In this document: positions 8,215 to 16,139 of the stretch, piece by piece
Numbering within the stretch: the stretch's first letter is position 1
Layout of the letters: each line of letters starts with the position of its first letter
Assembly: GCA_003537575.1 (NCBI GenBank)
Contig: DPRS01000046.1
Span: 1-38,239 of the forward strand
Direction of reading: 5' to 3'
Source: Oxalobacteraceae bacterium
GTDB taxonomy: Bacteria; Pseudomonadota; Gammaproteobacteria; Burkholderiales; Burkholderiaceae_D
DNA length: 38,239 nt
Made by a program: the position numbers and the translations under genes
The notes under the pieces: model-generated
The model's database searches: none
What the model was told of the DNA's origin: nothing
What the model saw: the letters and a program-made list of their open reading frames with translations, nothing else

Positions 8215-9005
8215 TGGCGGAAGAACGGCTTTATTCCCTGCGCAATCCCTGGTTTGTCGGCGCCGTCGCGGCGGTGCTGGCGATTTTTCTGCTGGCCGCG
8301 CTGGTCGGTTTCGTCTGGGTGCCTTACCGCCAGGCCGGCGCCACCCTGAGCGGCGTGTGGGATGCGATCTGCCGCGCCGCCGGCGCGCCGGCCGCTCCTG
8401 ACGCGGCGGTGCAGCTGGCGCCTTCGCAGGCGCGGCCCAGCGAGGTGATCCTGATTCCGCGCATGGTCGCCACCGACAGCGAATCGGTCGGCCGCGGCGG
8501 CACGCTGGCCTTGCGCTGCACCATGTGCCATGGCGTGCGCGGCATGAGCGGCGCGGAAAGCCCCAGCCTTGCCGGCCAGGCGCCCGAGGTGATCTACAAG
8601 CAGCTGCGCGATTATCAGTCGGGCCACCGCACCAGTACCATCATGGCGCCCCATGTGCGTAATCTGAGCGATCAGGAAATGCGCGACCTCGGCGCCTACT
8701 ATGCTTCGCTGCCGCGGGTGACGGCGCCGCCCAGCCTGGCCGAACAATTGCGCGCACCGGCTATCGTGCAGATCGGCGCGCCGATGCGCAACATCGCTCC
8801 CTGTATTTCCTGCCATGGCGGCAGCGACCTGAAAACGGCCGCGCCATTGCTCGATGGCGCGCCAGCCACCTATTTACGCAGCCAGTTGCTATCATTCGCC
8901 GATGGCAGCCGGCGCAATGACCTGTTCGGCCAGATGCGGCATATCGCCCGCCAGATGACGCCGGAAGAAATCGATCAGGCCGTTAGCTATTATTCACAAC
9001 GCTAG
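8211..9005 (+). CDS. Membrane-anchored diheme cytochrome c
   Basis: The gene starts at ATG 8211, overlapping the oxidase stop as ATGA, with GGAG about 6 bases upstream; a second ATG at 8214 is also possible. The 264-residue product has an N-terminal anchor helix (about 16-38) without a cleavage site, then two c-type heme sites, C103-x2-C106-H107 and C198-x2-C201-H202. It is another c4-like protein. Being tethered next to subunits I and II, it probably serves as the immediate electron donor to CuA. It is the last gene of the operon. Confidence 0.88.
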   Translation: MMAEERLYSLRNPWFVGAVAAVLAIFLLAALVGFVWVPYRQAGATLSGVWDAICRAAGAPAAPDAAVQLAPSQARPSEVILIPRMVATDSESVGRGGTLALRCTMCHGVRGMSGAESPSLAGQAPEVIYKQLRDYQSGHRTSTIMAPHVRNLSDQEMRDLGAYYASLPRVTAPPSLAEQLRAPAIVQIGAPMRNIAPCISCHGGSDLKTAAPLLDGAPATYLRSQLLSFADGSRRNDLFGQMRHIARQMTPEEIDQAVSYYSQR

Positions 9006-9049
9006 CTTGGGAATTAGCCATTATTTGTTCAAACGCAAATGCTGATTTT

Positions 9050-9092
9050 TGTTGCCAGAAAATAATTGGCCTTCCATAAACAAATGGCAACA
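9050..9092. repeat. 8-bp inverted repeat before the small gene at 9092
   Basis: TGTTGCCA (9050-9057) and TGGCAACA (9085-9092) are perfect inverted arms spaced by 27 bases. They lie in the gap after the oxidase operon and reach the start codon of the next frame. A transcript through here could fold over that start. There is no T-tract, so it is not an intrinsic terminator. Confidence 0.3.
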
Positions 9093-9385
9093 TGATGAGA
9101 AGCCCACAACACGCTGAATTGCTTTATCAAGATGATGTATCGATTGCCCGGCAAGCAGAAGCCTATCTGGGTGCCCTACCTGATGTCGCTGGTGACAAAG
9201 TCCAGACCGTGTTGGCGGATGGCATGGTATTGGTCTCGGGCCTGTTGCGAAACGATACGGAAAACGCACCGGCACAGGAAAGTAACCGGAAACTGGCCAG
9301 TCTGGTGCTGGCCAAAATGCAGCGCATCACACGGGATACAAGCCTTCACGGCACGCAAGGCAGATATCCCTGCTTTACTTCCTGA
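9092..9385 (+). CDS. Hypothetical small protein, possibly BON-like
   Basis: The frame encodes 97 residues; ATG occurs at 9092 and 9095, neither with a clear ribosome site. Codon use is plausible for the genome. The segment DKVQTVLADGMVLVSGLL (about residues 35-52) resembles the strand pattern of BON domains, which often occur in periplasmic stress proteins, but there is no signal peptide and the match is weak. The C-terminus (GTQGRYPCFTS) does not look family-like. Competing frames overlap it on both strands, so the gene itself is not certain. I do not recognise it. Confidence 0.4.
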   Translation: MMRSPQHAELLYQDDVSIARQAEAYLGALPDVAGDKVQTVLADGMVLVSGLLRNDTENAPAQESNRKLASLVLAKMQRITRDTSLHGTQGRYPCFTS

Positions 9386-9464
9386 AGCCCTGAAGCCGGT
9401 TTTCTTGCCCGATGGCGGAAAAGCGCACAGCGTCCCGAGGATTCTTGACGGATGCGTGCGGTTG

Positions 9465-9488
9465 CGGTGCCTTAACCGGTGCCTTAAC
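9465..9488. repeat. Exact 12-bp tandem duplication over a stop codon
   Basis: CGGTGCCTTAAC occurs twice head to tail (9465-9476 and 9477-9488). On the minus strand the second unit contains the TAA stop (9484-9486) of the small gene that ends here, so the stop region was duplicated. This is probably replication slippage. Confidence 0.6.
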
Positions 9489-9744
9489 CCGGTTTATTGC
9501 CGAGTTGATCGACCAGCGCGTATCCCTTGAGGAAGCCCGCCTGTACTGCAGCTTCCGGCGTGGGATAGTCGCCATCGTCACCTGACTTGCCGACCACTTC
9601 TCCTTCGCTGCTGGGGTCTTCGCCCGGCCAGGCAAGGCGCACCGTGTAATCCCAGAGCGAGGTGGAACCCTCGTGCGGCAAGGCTGTGACATAGATTTCC
9701 ATGTCCTTGTACAACTCGGTTTGCCAATCCTGTTCATTTGCCAT
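9484..9744 (-). CDS. Conserved-looking small acidic protein, unknown function
   Basis: The start is ATG 9744, chosen because AAGGAGG lies about 6 bases upstream; the frame is open six codons further, but that start has no ribosome site. The product is 86 residues, acidic and soluble, with no signal or membrane segment. The C-terminal part (YPTPEAAVQAGFLKGYALVD) resembles small betaproteobacterial proteins of unknown function that share a pattern of a Thr-Pro-Glu turn and an alanine-rich helix. The middle (LWDYTVRLAWPGEDP) suggests a small beta sheet. No role can be assigned. Confidence 0.7.
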   Translation of the reverse strand: MANEQDWQTELYKDMEIYVTALPHEGSTSLWDYTVRLAWPGEDPSSEGEVVGKSGDDGDYPTPEAAVQAGFLKGYALVDQLGNKPG

Positions 9745-9828
9745 GATCGCCTCCTTGTTCAAGGAAGCTTAATCCAATTTTGCAGGTGATGGCGAAAAGT
9801 GCAAAATCTCAACGAGATTCAAGGGAAT

Positions 9829-10053
9829 TCAGTGTGCCTTTGACAGGGCGATCAGCCAGCGGCGCAGCAGCAGAATCTGCAGGTGGCCTGGGGCGACTCC
9901 CGGACTGCATTCAATGATGGGATGGGCGCGGTAATAGCGGGTGCGGCAATCGCGGCCGATGGAAATTTCGCGGCGGCCGACGCGCAACTGGAACGTCGTG
10001 GCAACGTAGCCGGGATTGAATCCAACGGAGAGAGAGGACGTCATGTTTGCCAT
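9829..10053 (-). CDS. Small protein of unknown function behind a LexA box (probable SOS gene)
   Basis: The frame encodes 74 residues from ATG 10053 (AGAAAGG about 8 bases upstream); a second ATG at 10044 would give 71. The product is basic, with a strand-rich middle (VATTFQLRVGRREISIGRD) and a C-terminal amphipathic or hydrophobic helix (LQILLLRRWLIALSKAH). I recognise no family. A near-perfect LexA operator at 10111-10130 lies 57 bases upstream of the ATG, the usual place for SOS repression, which raises confidence that the gene is real and damage-inducible. Size and a hydrophobic C-terminal helix recall small SOS effectors such as division inhibitors or membrane toxins, but there is no sequence link to any. 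A 74-codon frame on the other strand (9883-10104) overlaps it. Confidence 0.58.
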   Translation of the reverse strand: MANMTSSLSVGFNPGYVATTFQLRVGRREISIGRDCRTRYYRAHPIIECSPGVAPGHLQILLLRRWLIALSKAH

Positions 10054-10110
10054 GGTGCTAGCCTTTCTTGTGTATTATTGACATTGAACGCAACGCTACT
10101 TTAGCACAAG

Positions 10111-10130
10111 TACTGTATGAATAAACAGTA
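10111..10130 (-). promoter_or_regulatory. LexA (SOS) operator
   Basis: The site reads TACTG-N10-CAGTA with an AT-rich centre, containing CTGT-N8-ACAG. It matches the LexA consensus of E. coli and of betaproteobacteria in every arm position. It lies upstream of the leftward small gene at 9829-10053. The next rightward start is more than 6 kb away, so the leftward gene is the only sensible target. On the minus strand a TATACT overlaps the operator edge and could be a -10 element, but no well-spaced -35 is evident. Confidence 0.82.
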
Positions 10131-10228
10131 TATTTGTTTGTCGTTGTTTCTGCGTCAATAAATATCTTCCGCCGAAAACAGCAGAATTCGGCCTGACTGC
10201 CTTTCCGTCCCTTCTAACAGATTCCCTG

Positions 10229-10254
10229 AAAAAACCCGCCGGTCACGCCGGCGG
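10229..10254 (-). terminator. Intrinsic terminator of the nitrilase/Liv operon
   Basis: Read on the minus strand, CCGCCGG-N5-CCGGCGG forms a 7-bp all-GC stem followed by a run of six T (10234-10229). It lies about 65 bases after the nitrilase stop and fits a Rho-independent terminator for the leftward six-gene operon. Confidence 0.85.
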
Positions 10255-10318
10255 AAATCGATGCTATAAGACGCGATAGCAAGCATGGAACTGCTGATTA
10301 AAGCCGCACACGCGCCAA

Positions 10319-11254
10319 TTACTCCTCGCGGACAGTAGCGATCGGGTGCTGCGACGTTTCATTGACGGTCAGCCTGAACACGTCCGGCCGCGAATAATGG
10401 CCTGCCACATCGAAGTCGAAGCGCGCGCGCGGGATATCTGCCAGATCGATCTCGGCCACCAGCACCGCATCCTCATCGAACACCGGGCCGGCCAGCACAT
10501 TGCCGAGCGGGCCGATGATGCAGCTGCCGCCGCGCATCAGGATGGCATCCGGATCGGTCGAGATTTCGTTGCGAAATTCCTTCGGAAATTCACTGCCGCG
10601 CAAAACCTGGCAGGATGACAGCACGAAGCAGCGCCCTTCCAAGGCGATATGCTGCATGCTCGGCAGCCAGGTCGGGCGGTCGTCGGCGGTCGGCGCGCAA
10701 TAGATTTCGATGCCCTTGCCGTACATGGCCATGCGCAGCATGGGCATGTAGTTTTCCCAGCAGATGACGGCACCGAGCTTGCCGACCGGGCTGTCAAACA
10801 CGGGCAAGGTCGAACCGTCGCCCTGCCCCCAGATGTAGCGCTCGGCGGCGGTCGGCATCAGCTTGCGATGCTTGCCGAGCAAGCCGCCTTCCGGGCCGAA
10901 GAACAGCGCGGTGCAGTACAACGTGGCGCCGGCACGCTCGATCACGCCGACCACGATGAAGAGCTTGAGCTCGGCGGCAGCGGCAGCGATGCGCTCGGTT
11001 TCCGGGCCGGGTACGGCAATGGCGTTTTCATAGTAATGGCGGAATTCCTCGCGACTTTCAGGCGGACGGGCGCCCAGCGCAATGTGGAAATCGGCGCCTT
11101 TCGGATAGCCGCCAAGGAAAGCTTCCGGAAAAACGGCCAGTTCGGCGCCTTGGCGGCGGGCGTCGCCCGCGAACTTGATCAGCTTGTCGACTGTGGCAGC
11201 GCTGTCACTCGGAATCGGCGATGTCTGGATGACGGCAACGCAATGTTTGCTCAT
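10319..11254 (-). CDS. Nitrilase (carbon-nitrogen hydrolase superfamily)
   Basis: The 311-residue length and motifs match true nitrilases, which turn organic nitriles into a carboxylate and ammonia. The catalytic triad is E44 (FPEAF), K131 (HRKL) and C165 (ICWEN). The segment DRPTWLPSMQHIALEGRC is typical of the nitrilase branch rather than amidases or carbamoylases. It is cytoplasmic, with AAGGA about 6 bases upstream of ATG. It is the last gene of an operon behind a branched-chain-type ABC importer, 57 bases after livF, and is followed by a terminator. This suggests that the transporter brings in the enzyme's substrate or a precursor. Substrate class (aliphatic, aromatic or cyano-amino acid) cannot be read from the sequence. 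Confidence 0.9.
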   Translation of the reverse strand: MSKHCVAVIQTSPIPSDSAATVDKLIKFAGDARRQGAELAVFPEAFLGGYPKGADFHIALGARPPESREEFRHYYENAIAVPGPETERIAAAAAELKLFIVVGVIERAGATLYCTALFFGPEGGLLGKHRKLMPTAAERYIWGQGDGSTLPVFDSPVGKLGAVICWENYMPMLRMAMYGKGIEIYCAPTADDRPTWLPSMQHIALEGRCFVLSSCQVLRGSEFPKEFRNEISTDPDAILMRGGSCIIGPLGNVLAGPVFDEDAVLVAEIDLADIPRARFDFDVAGHYSRPDVFRLTVNETSQHPIATVREE

Positions 11255-11311
11255 GATATTCCTTGTTATAGAGTTGAAATGTCTGGATAAGTGAAGTTGG
11301 ACGCGAATGCC

Positions 11312-12015
<704 letters not shown>

Positions 12016-12019
<4 letters not shown>

Positions 12020-12744
12020 GCCGCCTCCTTTTTCTCGCTGCCGAGGTAGGCTTCGATTACCACCGGATTGGCGGCGATCTCGGCCGGGGTACCGCTGGCG
12101 ATCAGGCCGCCGAACTGTAGCGCCAGGATGCGGTCGCACAAGCGCATGATGGCGCGCATATGGTGCTCGACTACGAACAGGGTCATGCCTTCGTCGCGCA
12201 ACGAACTCAGCACCTCCATCACCGCATCCATCTCGGCCGGGTTGAGCGCGGCCATCACTTCGTCCAGCAACAGGATCCTGGCGCGGGTTGCCATGGCGCG
12301 TGCCACCTCAACCAGTGCGCGCTGCGGGAAAGTCAGGTCAGCAACTTCTGCCTCGGCGATGGACGCCAGTCCGAGCCGTTCCAGCGCCGCATCCGCTGTG
12401 CGTCGAGCATCCTTGAGATGGCTGTGCGATAGCGCGGCCACCACCACGTTGTCGCGTACGTTCATGTCCGGGAACAGCGAGACGTTCTGGAAAGTCTTGG
12501 TCATACCGTGACGCGCGACTTCATGCGGCCGTTTGCCATCGATGCGCATGCCGGCGATGGTAATCCTGCCCTCGTTCCGCTTGACCAGGCCGACCAAGGT
12601 GCTGAACAACGTGGTCTTACCGGCGCCGTTGGGGCCGATCAGACCGACGATCTCGCCCGGATTGAGGGTGAACGAGACATTGTTCAGCGCCACTAAGCCA
12701 CCGAACTGGACAGTGACGTTTTCTACTTGTAGCAAGGGTGTCAT
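12016..12744 (-). CDS. livG: ABC transporter ATP-binding protein LivG-type
   Basis: The start is taken as ATG 12744, which overlaps the livM stop as ATGA and has GGAG upstream; another ATG at 12759 is possible. The 242-residue ATPase has Walker A GPNGAGKTT and Walker B ILLLDEVMAALNP, with the VVEHHM switch. The signature is LTFPQ in place of the canonical LSGGQ. A DEVMAGLNP-type Walker B together with a weakly conserved signature occurs in several HAAT-family LivG proteins, so this is probably not a loss of function. It pairs with LivF on the cytoplasmic face. Confidence 0.92.
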
Positions 12745-13703
12745 TTGAGCCAGCTCCATTTGCGTCCAGAGAACAGCGAGACAAACCCGGCAGGCTTAAC
12801 CAGGATCATGACGATCAGGATCACGCCATAGATCAGCTGCGACAGGCCCGCGGTGCGGCTAGACAAGGTTACATTGATGAATTCCTCCAGCGGCAGCAGG
12901 AACACGGCGCCCAGCAGAGGGCCAGCCAGCGTGCCAATGCCACCGATGATGGTGATCAGCGCCATGCGGATCGAGATCGCGCTGGAACCGAATACCGATT
13001 CGGGATCGAAGAAGAAATTGAACTGGGCAAACAGCGTGCCGCACAGCGCAGTCAGCGCCGCGGAGATCATCAGCGCGTACAGCTTGGTGCGGAAGGTATT
13101 GACGCCGGCTACTTCGGCGGCATCCTCGTTCTCGCGCACCGCGCGCAGGCGGTAGCCGAAAGCCGAGACCTTGATTGTCCAGAATACACCACTGACCAGC
13201 ACGAAGGCTGCCAGCATGATGTAGTAATGGGTGACCGTGCTGGAGAACTGGAACGCGGCAAAGCCGCCGTCGGGGTTGAACGGGATCGACAGGCCCTGCG
13301 GGCCTCCGGTCAGGCTGCCTGAACTGTTGGCGATGATGCGCATGACTTCGGCAAACGCCAGCGTGGCCAGCGCGAAGTAATGGCCGGCCAGCTTCAGCGT
13401 CGGCAGCGCCAGCAGCGCGGCGAGCGCCATTGCCAGCACCATGCCGGCCAGCATGCCAAGCCAGGGCGAAATGCCGAACTGGATCAGCAGGATGGTCGAG
13501 GTATAGGCGCCGATGCCGAAGAAGGCTGCATGGCCGAGCGAAATCTGGTTAGCCAGGCCGCCGACGATATTCCATGCCTGCGCAACGGCGGCGAACAGAA
13601 AGATCATGCAAAGCACGCGGATGCCGTAGCCGCGCGCGTCGAAGAACCAGGGTGCGGCCAGGGCGACGATCAACAGGATGGGTAGGATGCGTGTGGCTTT
13701 CAT
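12741..13703 (-). CDS. livM: ABC transporter permease LivM-type
   Basis: This 320-residue membrane protein has about nine or ten hydrophobic helices. The LivM hallmark region is clear: GLANQISLGHAAFFGIGAY near residue 50, SLTGGPQGL near 130, and the cytoplasmic coupling loop RAVRENEDAAEVAGVN near 195. Start and stop both overlap neighbours by ATGA (livH upstream, livG downstream), so the four transporter genes are translationally coupled. With LivH it forms the inner-membrane channel. Confidence 0.92.
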   Translation of the reverse strand: MKATRILPILLIVALAAPWFFDARGYGIRVLCMIFLFAAVAQAWNIVGGLANQISLGHAAFFGIGAYTSTILLIQFGISPWLGMLAGMVLAMALAALLALPTLKLAGHYFALATLAFAEVMRIIANSSGSLTGGPQGLSIPFNPDGGFAAFQFSSTVTHYYIMLAAFVLVSGVFWTIKVSAFGYRLRAVRENEDAAEVAGVNTFRTKLYALMISAALTALCGTLFAQFNFFFDPESVFGSSAISIRMALITIIGGIGTLAGPLLGAVFLLPLEEFINVTLSSRTAGLSQLIYGVILIVMILVKPAGFVSLFSGRKWSWLK

Positions 13704-14569
13704 CGTTTTTTGAATCCGGAAGAAATAAGACCTTGCGGCCGGAGCGCCAGCACGGCGATGAACACAATGAACAGCACCAGGTTTTGCAGCTGGATCGGAA
13801 ACAACAGACCCGACACCGACTGAATGACGCCGACCACGATGCCGCCGACCAGGGCGCCGACCACGCTACCCAGGCCGCCCAGCACCACCACGGTAAACAT
13901 CAGCACGGCAAAACTCTGGCCGATGGTGGGACTGACCGTCAGATAAGGCAGGATCACGCCGCCGCCGAAGGCAGTCAGGCCGGTGCCCAAGCCGAAGGCG
14001 ATGGCGTAAGTGCGCTTGGTGGCCACGCCCATTAAGGTGGCGGCCATGCCGTTCTGCGCGGTAGCGCGGATCGAGCGGCCCATCCAGGTGTAGGTGAGGA
14101 ACCACCACAGCGCGGCGCTGACCAAAAGCGACATGCCGAAGGCCAGCAGATACGGCCCGCTGACGAACAGGGAGCCGAGCTGGAGACTGGCGGTCTGGTA
14201 CGACGTCTGCACCGAGCGGAATTCGGAACCGAATGCCAGCAGCGCTGCATTCTCGATGACGATCATCAAACCGACTGTCAGGAAGATTTGCGATGACGCC
14301 GGCGCCTTCATGACGCGGGAAACCAGGAAGCGCTGCGCGAGGTAGCCGATGCCGAAGCCGACCAGAAGAGAAAAGAAGGCACCCAGCATCGGATCGAGTC
14401 CGAGCAGGCGCCAGGCGAAGAAGGCGGCGTACATGCCCGCCATCAGGAATTCCGCCTGCGCGAAATTGACGATGCCGAGCACGCCGAACACGAGCGACAA
14501 GCCGGTGGCGATGACGCCGTAGACGCCGCCCAGCAGGATGCCGTCGAGGATGGCCTGAATGAATTGCAT
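13700..14569 (-). CDS. livH: ABC transporter permease LivH-type
   Basis: A 289-residue permease with the LivH pattern: ILDGILLGGVYGVIATGLSLVFGVLGIVNFAQAEF at the N-terminus and the RATAQNGMAATLMGV coupling loop near residue 170. About eight helices are visible. GGAG lies about 5 bases upstream of ATG 14569. The gene is 74 bases after the binding-protein gene, with a GC-rich hairpin in that gap. It overlaps livM by four bases. Confidence 0.92.
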   Translation of the reverse strand: MQFIQAILDGILLGGVYGVIATGLSLVFGVLGIVNFAQAEFLMAGMYAAFFAWRLLGLDPMLGAFFSLLVGFGIGYLAQRFLVSRVMKAPASSQIFLTVGLMIVIENAALLAFGSEFRSVQTSYQTASLQLGSLFVSGPYLLAFGMSLLVSAALWWFLTYTWMGRSIRATAQNGMAATLMGVATKRTYAIAFGLGTGLTAFGGGVILPYLTVSPTIGQSFAVLMFTVVVLGGLGSVVGALVGGIVVGVIQSVSGLLFPIQLQNLVLFIVFIAVLALRPQGLISSGFKKR

Positions 14570-14601
14570 GATTCTCCGTTCCGGAAATGAGGAGGAAAGC
14601 T

Positions 14602-14635
14602 CGGGCGGAATCCCTTTTGCGAAGGACGCCGCCCG
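14602..14635 (-). other. Intercistronic stem-loop between binding protein and livH
   Basis: CGGGCGG (14602-14608) and CCGCCCG (14629-14635) are perfect 7-bp arms with a 20-base loop, which can add three more pairs inside. No T-tract follows. Hairpins here commonly protect the upstream message, keeping the binding protein more abundant than the membrane subunits. Confidence 0.55.
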
Positions 14636-14643
14636 CCTATTCC

Positions 14644-15855
14644 TTACTTGGACTTGCCGCTCCAGATTGCCTTGCTCTTGGCCAGCTCGGACGGATACAC
14701 AGTAACCAGGTCATTGCCGCGCCATTGCACCATGATGGGCTTGGCGCCGACTCCGGCGCCGGCTTGGTCGAACTGCACGCAGCCGGCCGGGATGCCCTTG
14801 GCGATGCCATCGCAATACTTGATCTTCGACAGCGCTTCGCGCACTTTGGCGGGGTCGTCCGACTTGGCCTGGTCGACGGCATGCATCATGGCTTCGGTCG
14901 CGGCGCCGAAGATCAGCGCGTCATGCGGCATGAAGGCGCCATACTTGGCCTTGTAGCGGTCGCTGATTGACTTAGCCATGTCGTAGTTGGCGGAGGAAAT
15001 TGACAGCACGTTTTCGGCGTACTCGCCCAGACCTTTCTTGAAGTCGGGGATGATGTAGCCGGCGGCGCCGCCAATAGTCGGGACATTCAGGTTCTGCTGA
15101 CGCATGGTGCGAATGATCAGCAGGGAATCGTTCAGGTAGGACACCGGGAACACCATCTGGGCGCCGGATCCGCGCACCTTGTTGACCAGCGGGGTGGCGT
15201 CGGTGATGCCGAGCGGGTAAGCCTCGTCGATCACCACTTCCACGCCGGCAGCCTTCGCGCCCTCGCGCAATCCCTTGGCCTGCGCGGTGCCGTAAGCGGT
15301 GTCTTCATACAAGATAGCGATCTTCTTGACCGGGACGCCAGCCTGCTTGGACAGCGCCAACGCATGGTCGAATTGGGCGCGACCCATCGCCGACCCCTTG
15401 GGCGAGACCTGGAACACATTCTTGTAGCCTCGGCCGGTGATTTCATCGGCAAACGCGAAAGTAATCAGCGGTACGCCGGCACGCTCGGTCACTTCAGAAG
15501 CGGCGATGGTCACCGAGGACACGAAGGAGCCGATCACGCCGGACACACGCTCCTGCGAAATTAGTCGCTGGGTGGCGGCGGCGGCGGCGTTGGGCTGGGG
15601 GATATCGGCCACTACCAGCTCAATCTTGGCGCCGCCCAGCGACTTGACGCCGCCCTTGGCATTGAATTCATCCACCGCCAGCTTGATGCCGTTGAGCGAG
15701 GTGTTGCCGAAAGCTGCGTTGGGACCGGACATCGGCAGAATCACGCCCAACTTGACGACATTGGCCGCCTGCGCAACAGGCGCAAAGGCAAAGGCGGTGG
15801 ACAGCGCAGCAGCCACCAGGCTTGCGCGCGACATTTTTTTCGTGCTGGTGTTCAT
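14644..15855 (-). CDS. Periplasmic substrate-binding protein of a Liv-type ABC importer
   Basis: The start is ATG 15855 (AAGGAG about 5 bases upstream), seven codons inside the longest frame. The 403-residue product opens with a Sec signal peptide (MNTSTKKMSRASLVAAALS, cleavage near APVAQA-A). The mature part is a type I periplasmic binding protein: VKLGVILPMSGPNAAFGNTSLNGIKLA, the IGSFVSSVTIAASEV segment, and FQVSPKGSAMGR. Relatives bind branched-chain amino acids, amides, urea or aromatic acids. Because the operon ends in a nitrilase, a nitrile or amide-like ligand is plausible. First gene of the operon, about 100 bases from the nearest TGTC-N10-GACA site. Confidence 0.9.
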   Translation of the reverse strand: MNTSTKKMSRASLVAAALSTAFAFAPVAQAANVVKLGVILPMSGPNAAFGNTSLNGIKLAVDEFNAKGGVKSLGGAKIELVVADIPQPNAAAAATQRLISQERVSGVIGSFVSSVTIAASEVTERAGVPLITFAFADEITGRGYKNVFQVSPKGSAMGRAQFDHALALSKQAGVPVKKIAILYEDTAYGTAQAKGLREGAKAAGVEVVIDEAYPLGITDATPLVNKVRGSGAQMVFPVSYLNDSLLIIRTMRQQNLNVPTIGGAAGYIIPDFKKGLGEYAENVLSISSANYDMAKSISDRYKAKYGAFMPHDALIFGAATEAMMHAVDQAKSDDPAKVREALSKIKYCDGIAKGIPAGCVQFDQAGAGVGAKPIMVQWRGNDLVTVYPSELAKSKAIWSGKSK

Positions 15856-15952
15856 CGAAACTCCTTGAAATATCAATGGATGATTGGTCCGGTCGGCGCT
15901 GGCAAGCTTGACTTACCAGATGGAAACTAATCTTAGGCAGCTTGATTTTATG

Positions 15953-15970
15953 TGTCAATAATTTTCGACA
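15953..15970. promoter_or_regulatory. TGTC-N10-GACA dyad, copy 1 (transporter side)
   Basis: TGTC (15953-15956) and GACA (15967-15970) flank a 10-base AT-rich spacer. The same arms, the same spacing and similar right-hand sequence (TTTTC then GACATTAT) recur at 16062-16079. This copy is nearer the binding-protein gene. The pair is the likely operator set of the divergent TrmB-type regulator. Confidence 0.6.
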
Positions 15971-16061
15971 TTATTATTTCTATCGCACCATTTATGTGCA
16001 ACAAATGGCTGCAAATCCCTTATTTAATGCATTATGTCTCAGAAAATCACCAAATTACGCA

Positions 16062-16079
16062 TGTCGAACTTTTCCGACA
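16062..16079. promoter_or_regulatory. TGTC-N10-GACA dyad, copy 2 (regulator side)
   Basis: TGTC (16062-16065) and GACA (16076-16079) flank 10 bases, and the arms extend to ATGTCG/CGACAT in this copy. It sits about 60 bases before the regulator ATG. Its centre is 109 bases from copy 1, close to ten helical turns, so one protein could bridge the two sites. Confidence 0.62.
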
Positions 16080-16139
16080 TTATGCTTATTTTTGAATTGA
16101 CAGGTAAAATGACGGCACGTGACTTGGGATAACTGCCTT

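Noticed and set aside
9883..10104. 74-codon rightward frame opposite the SOS-linked gene
   Set aside because: The LexA box lies downstream of it rather than before its start, and it has no ribosome site; kept only as a competing possibility.
16097..16102. TTGACA as the -35 of the TrmB gene
   Set aside because: No acceptable -10 occurs 16-18 bases later, before the start codon.
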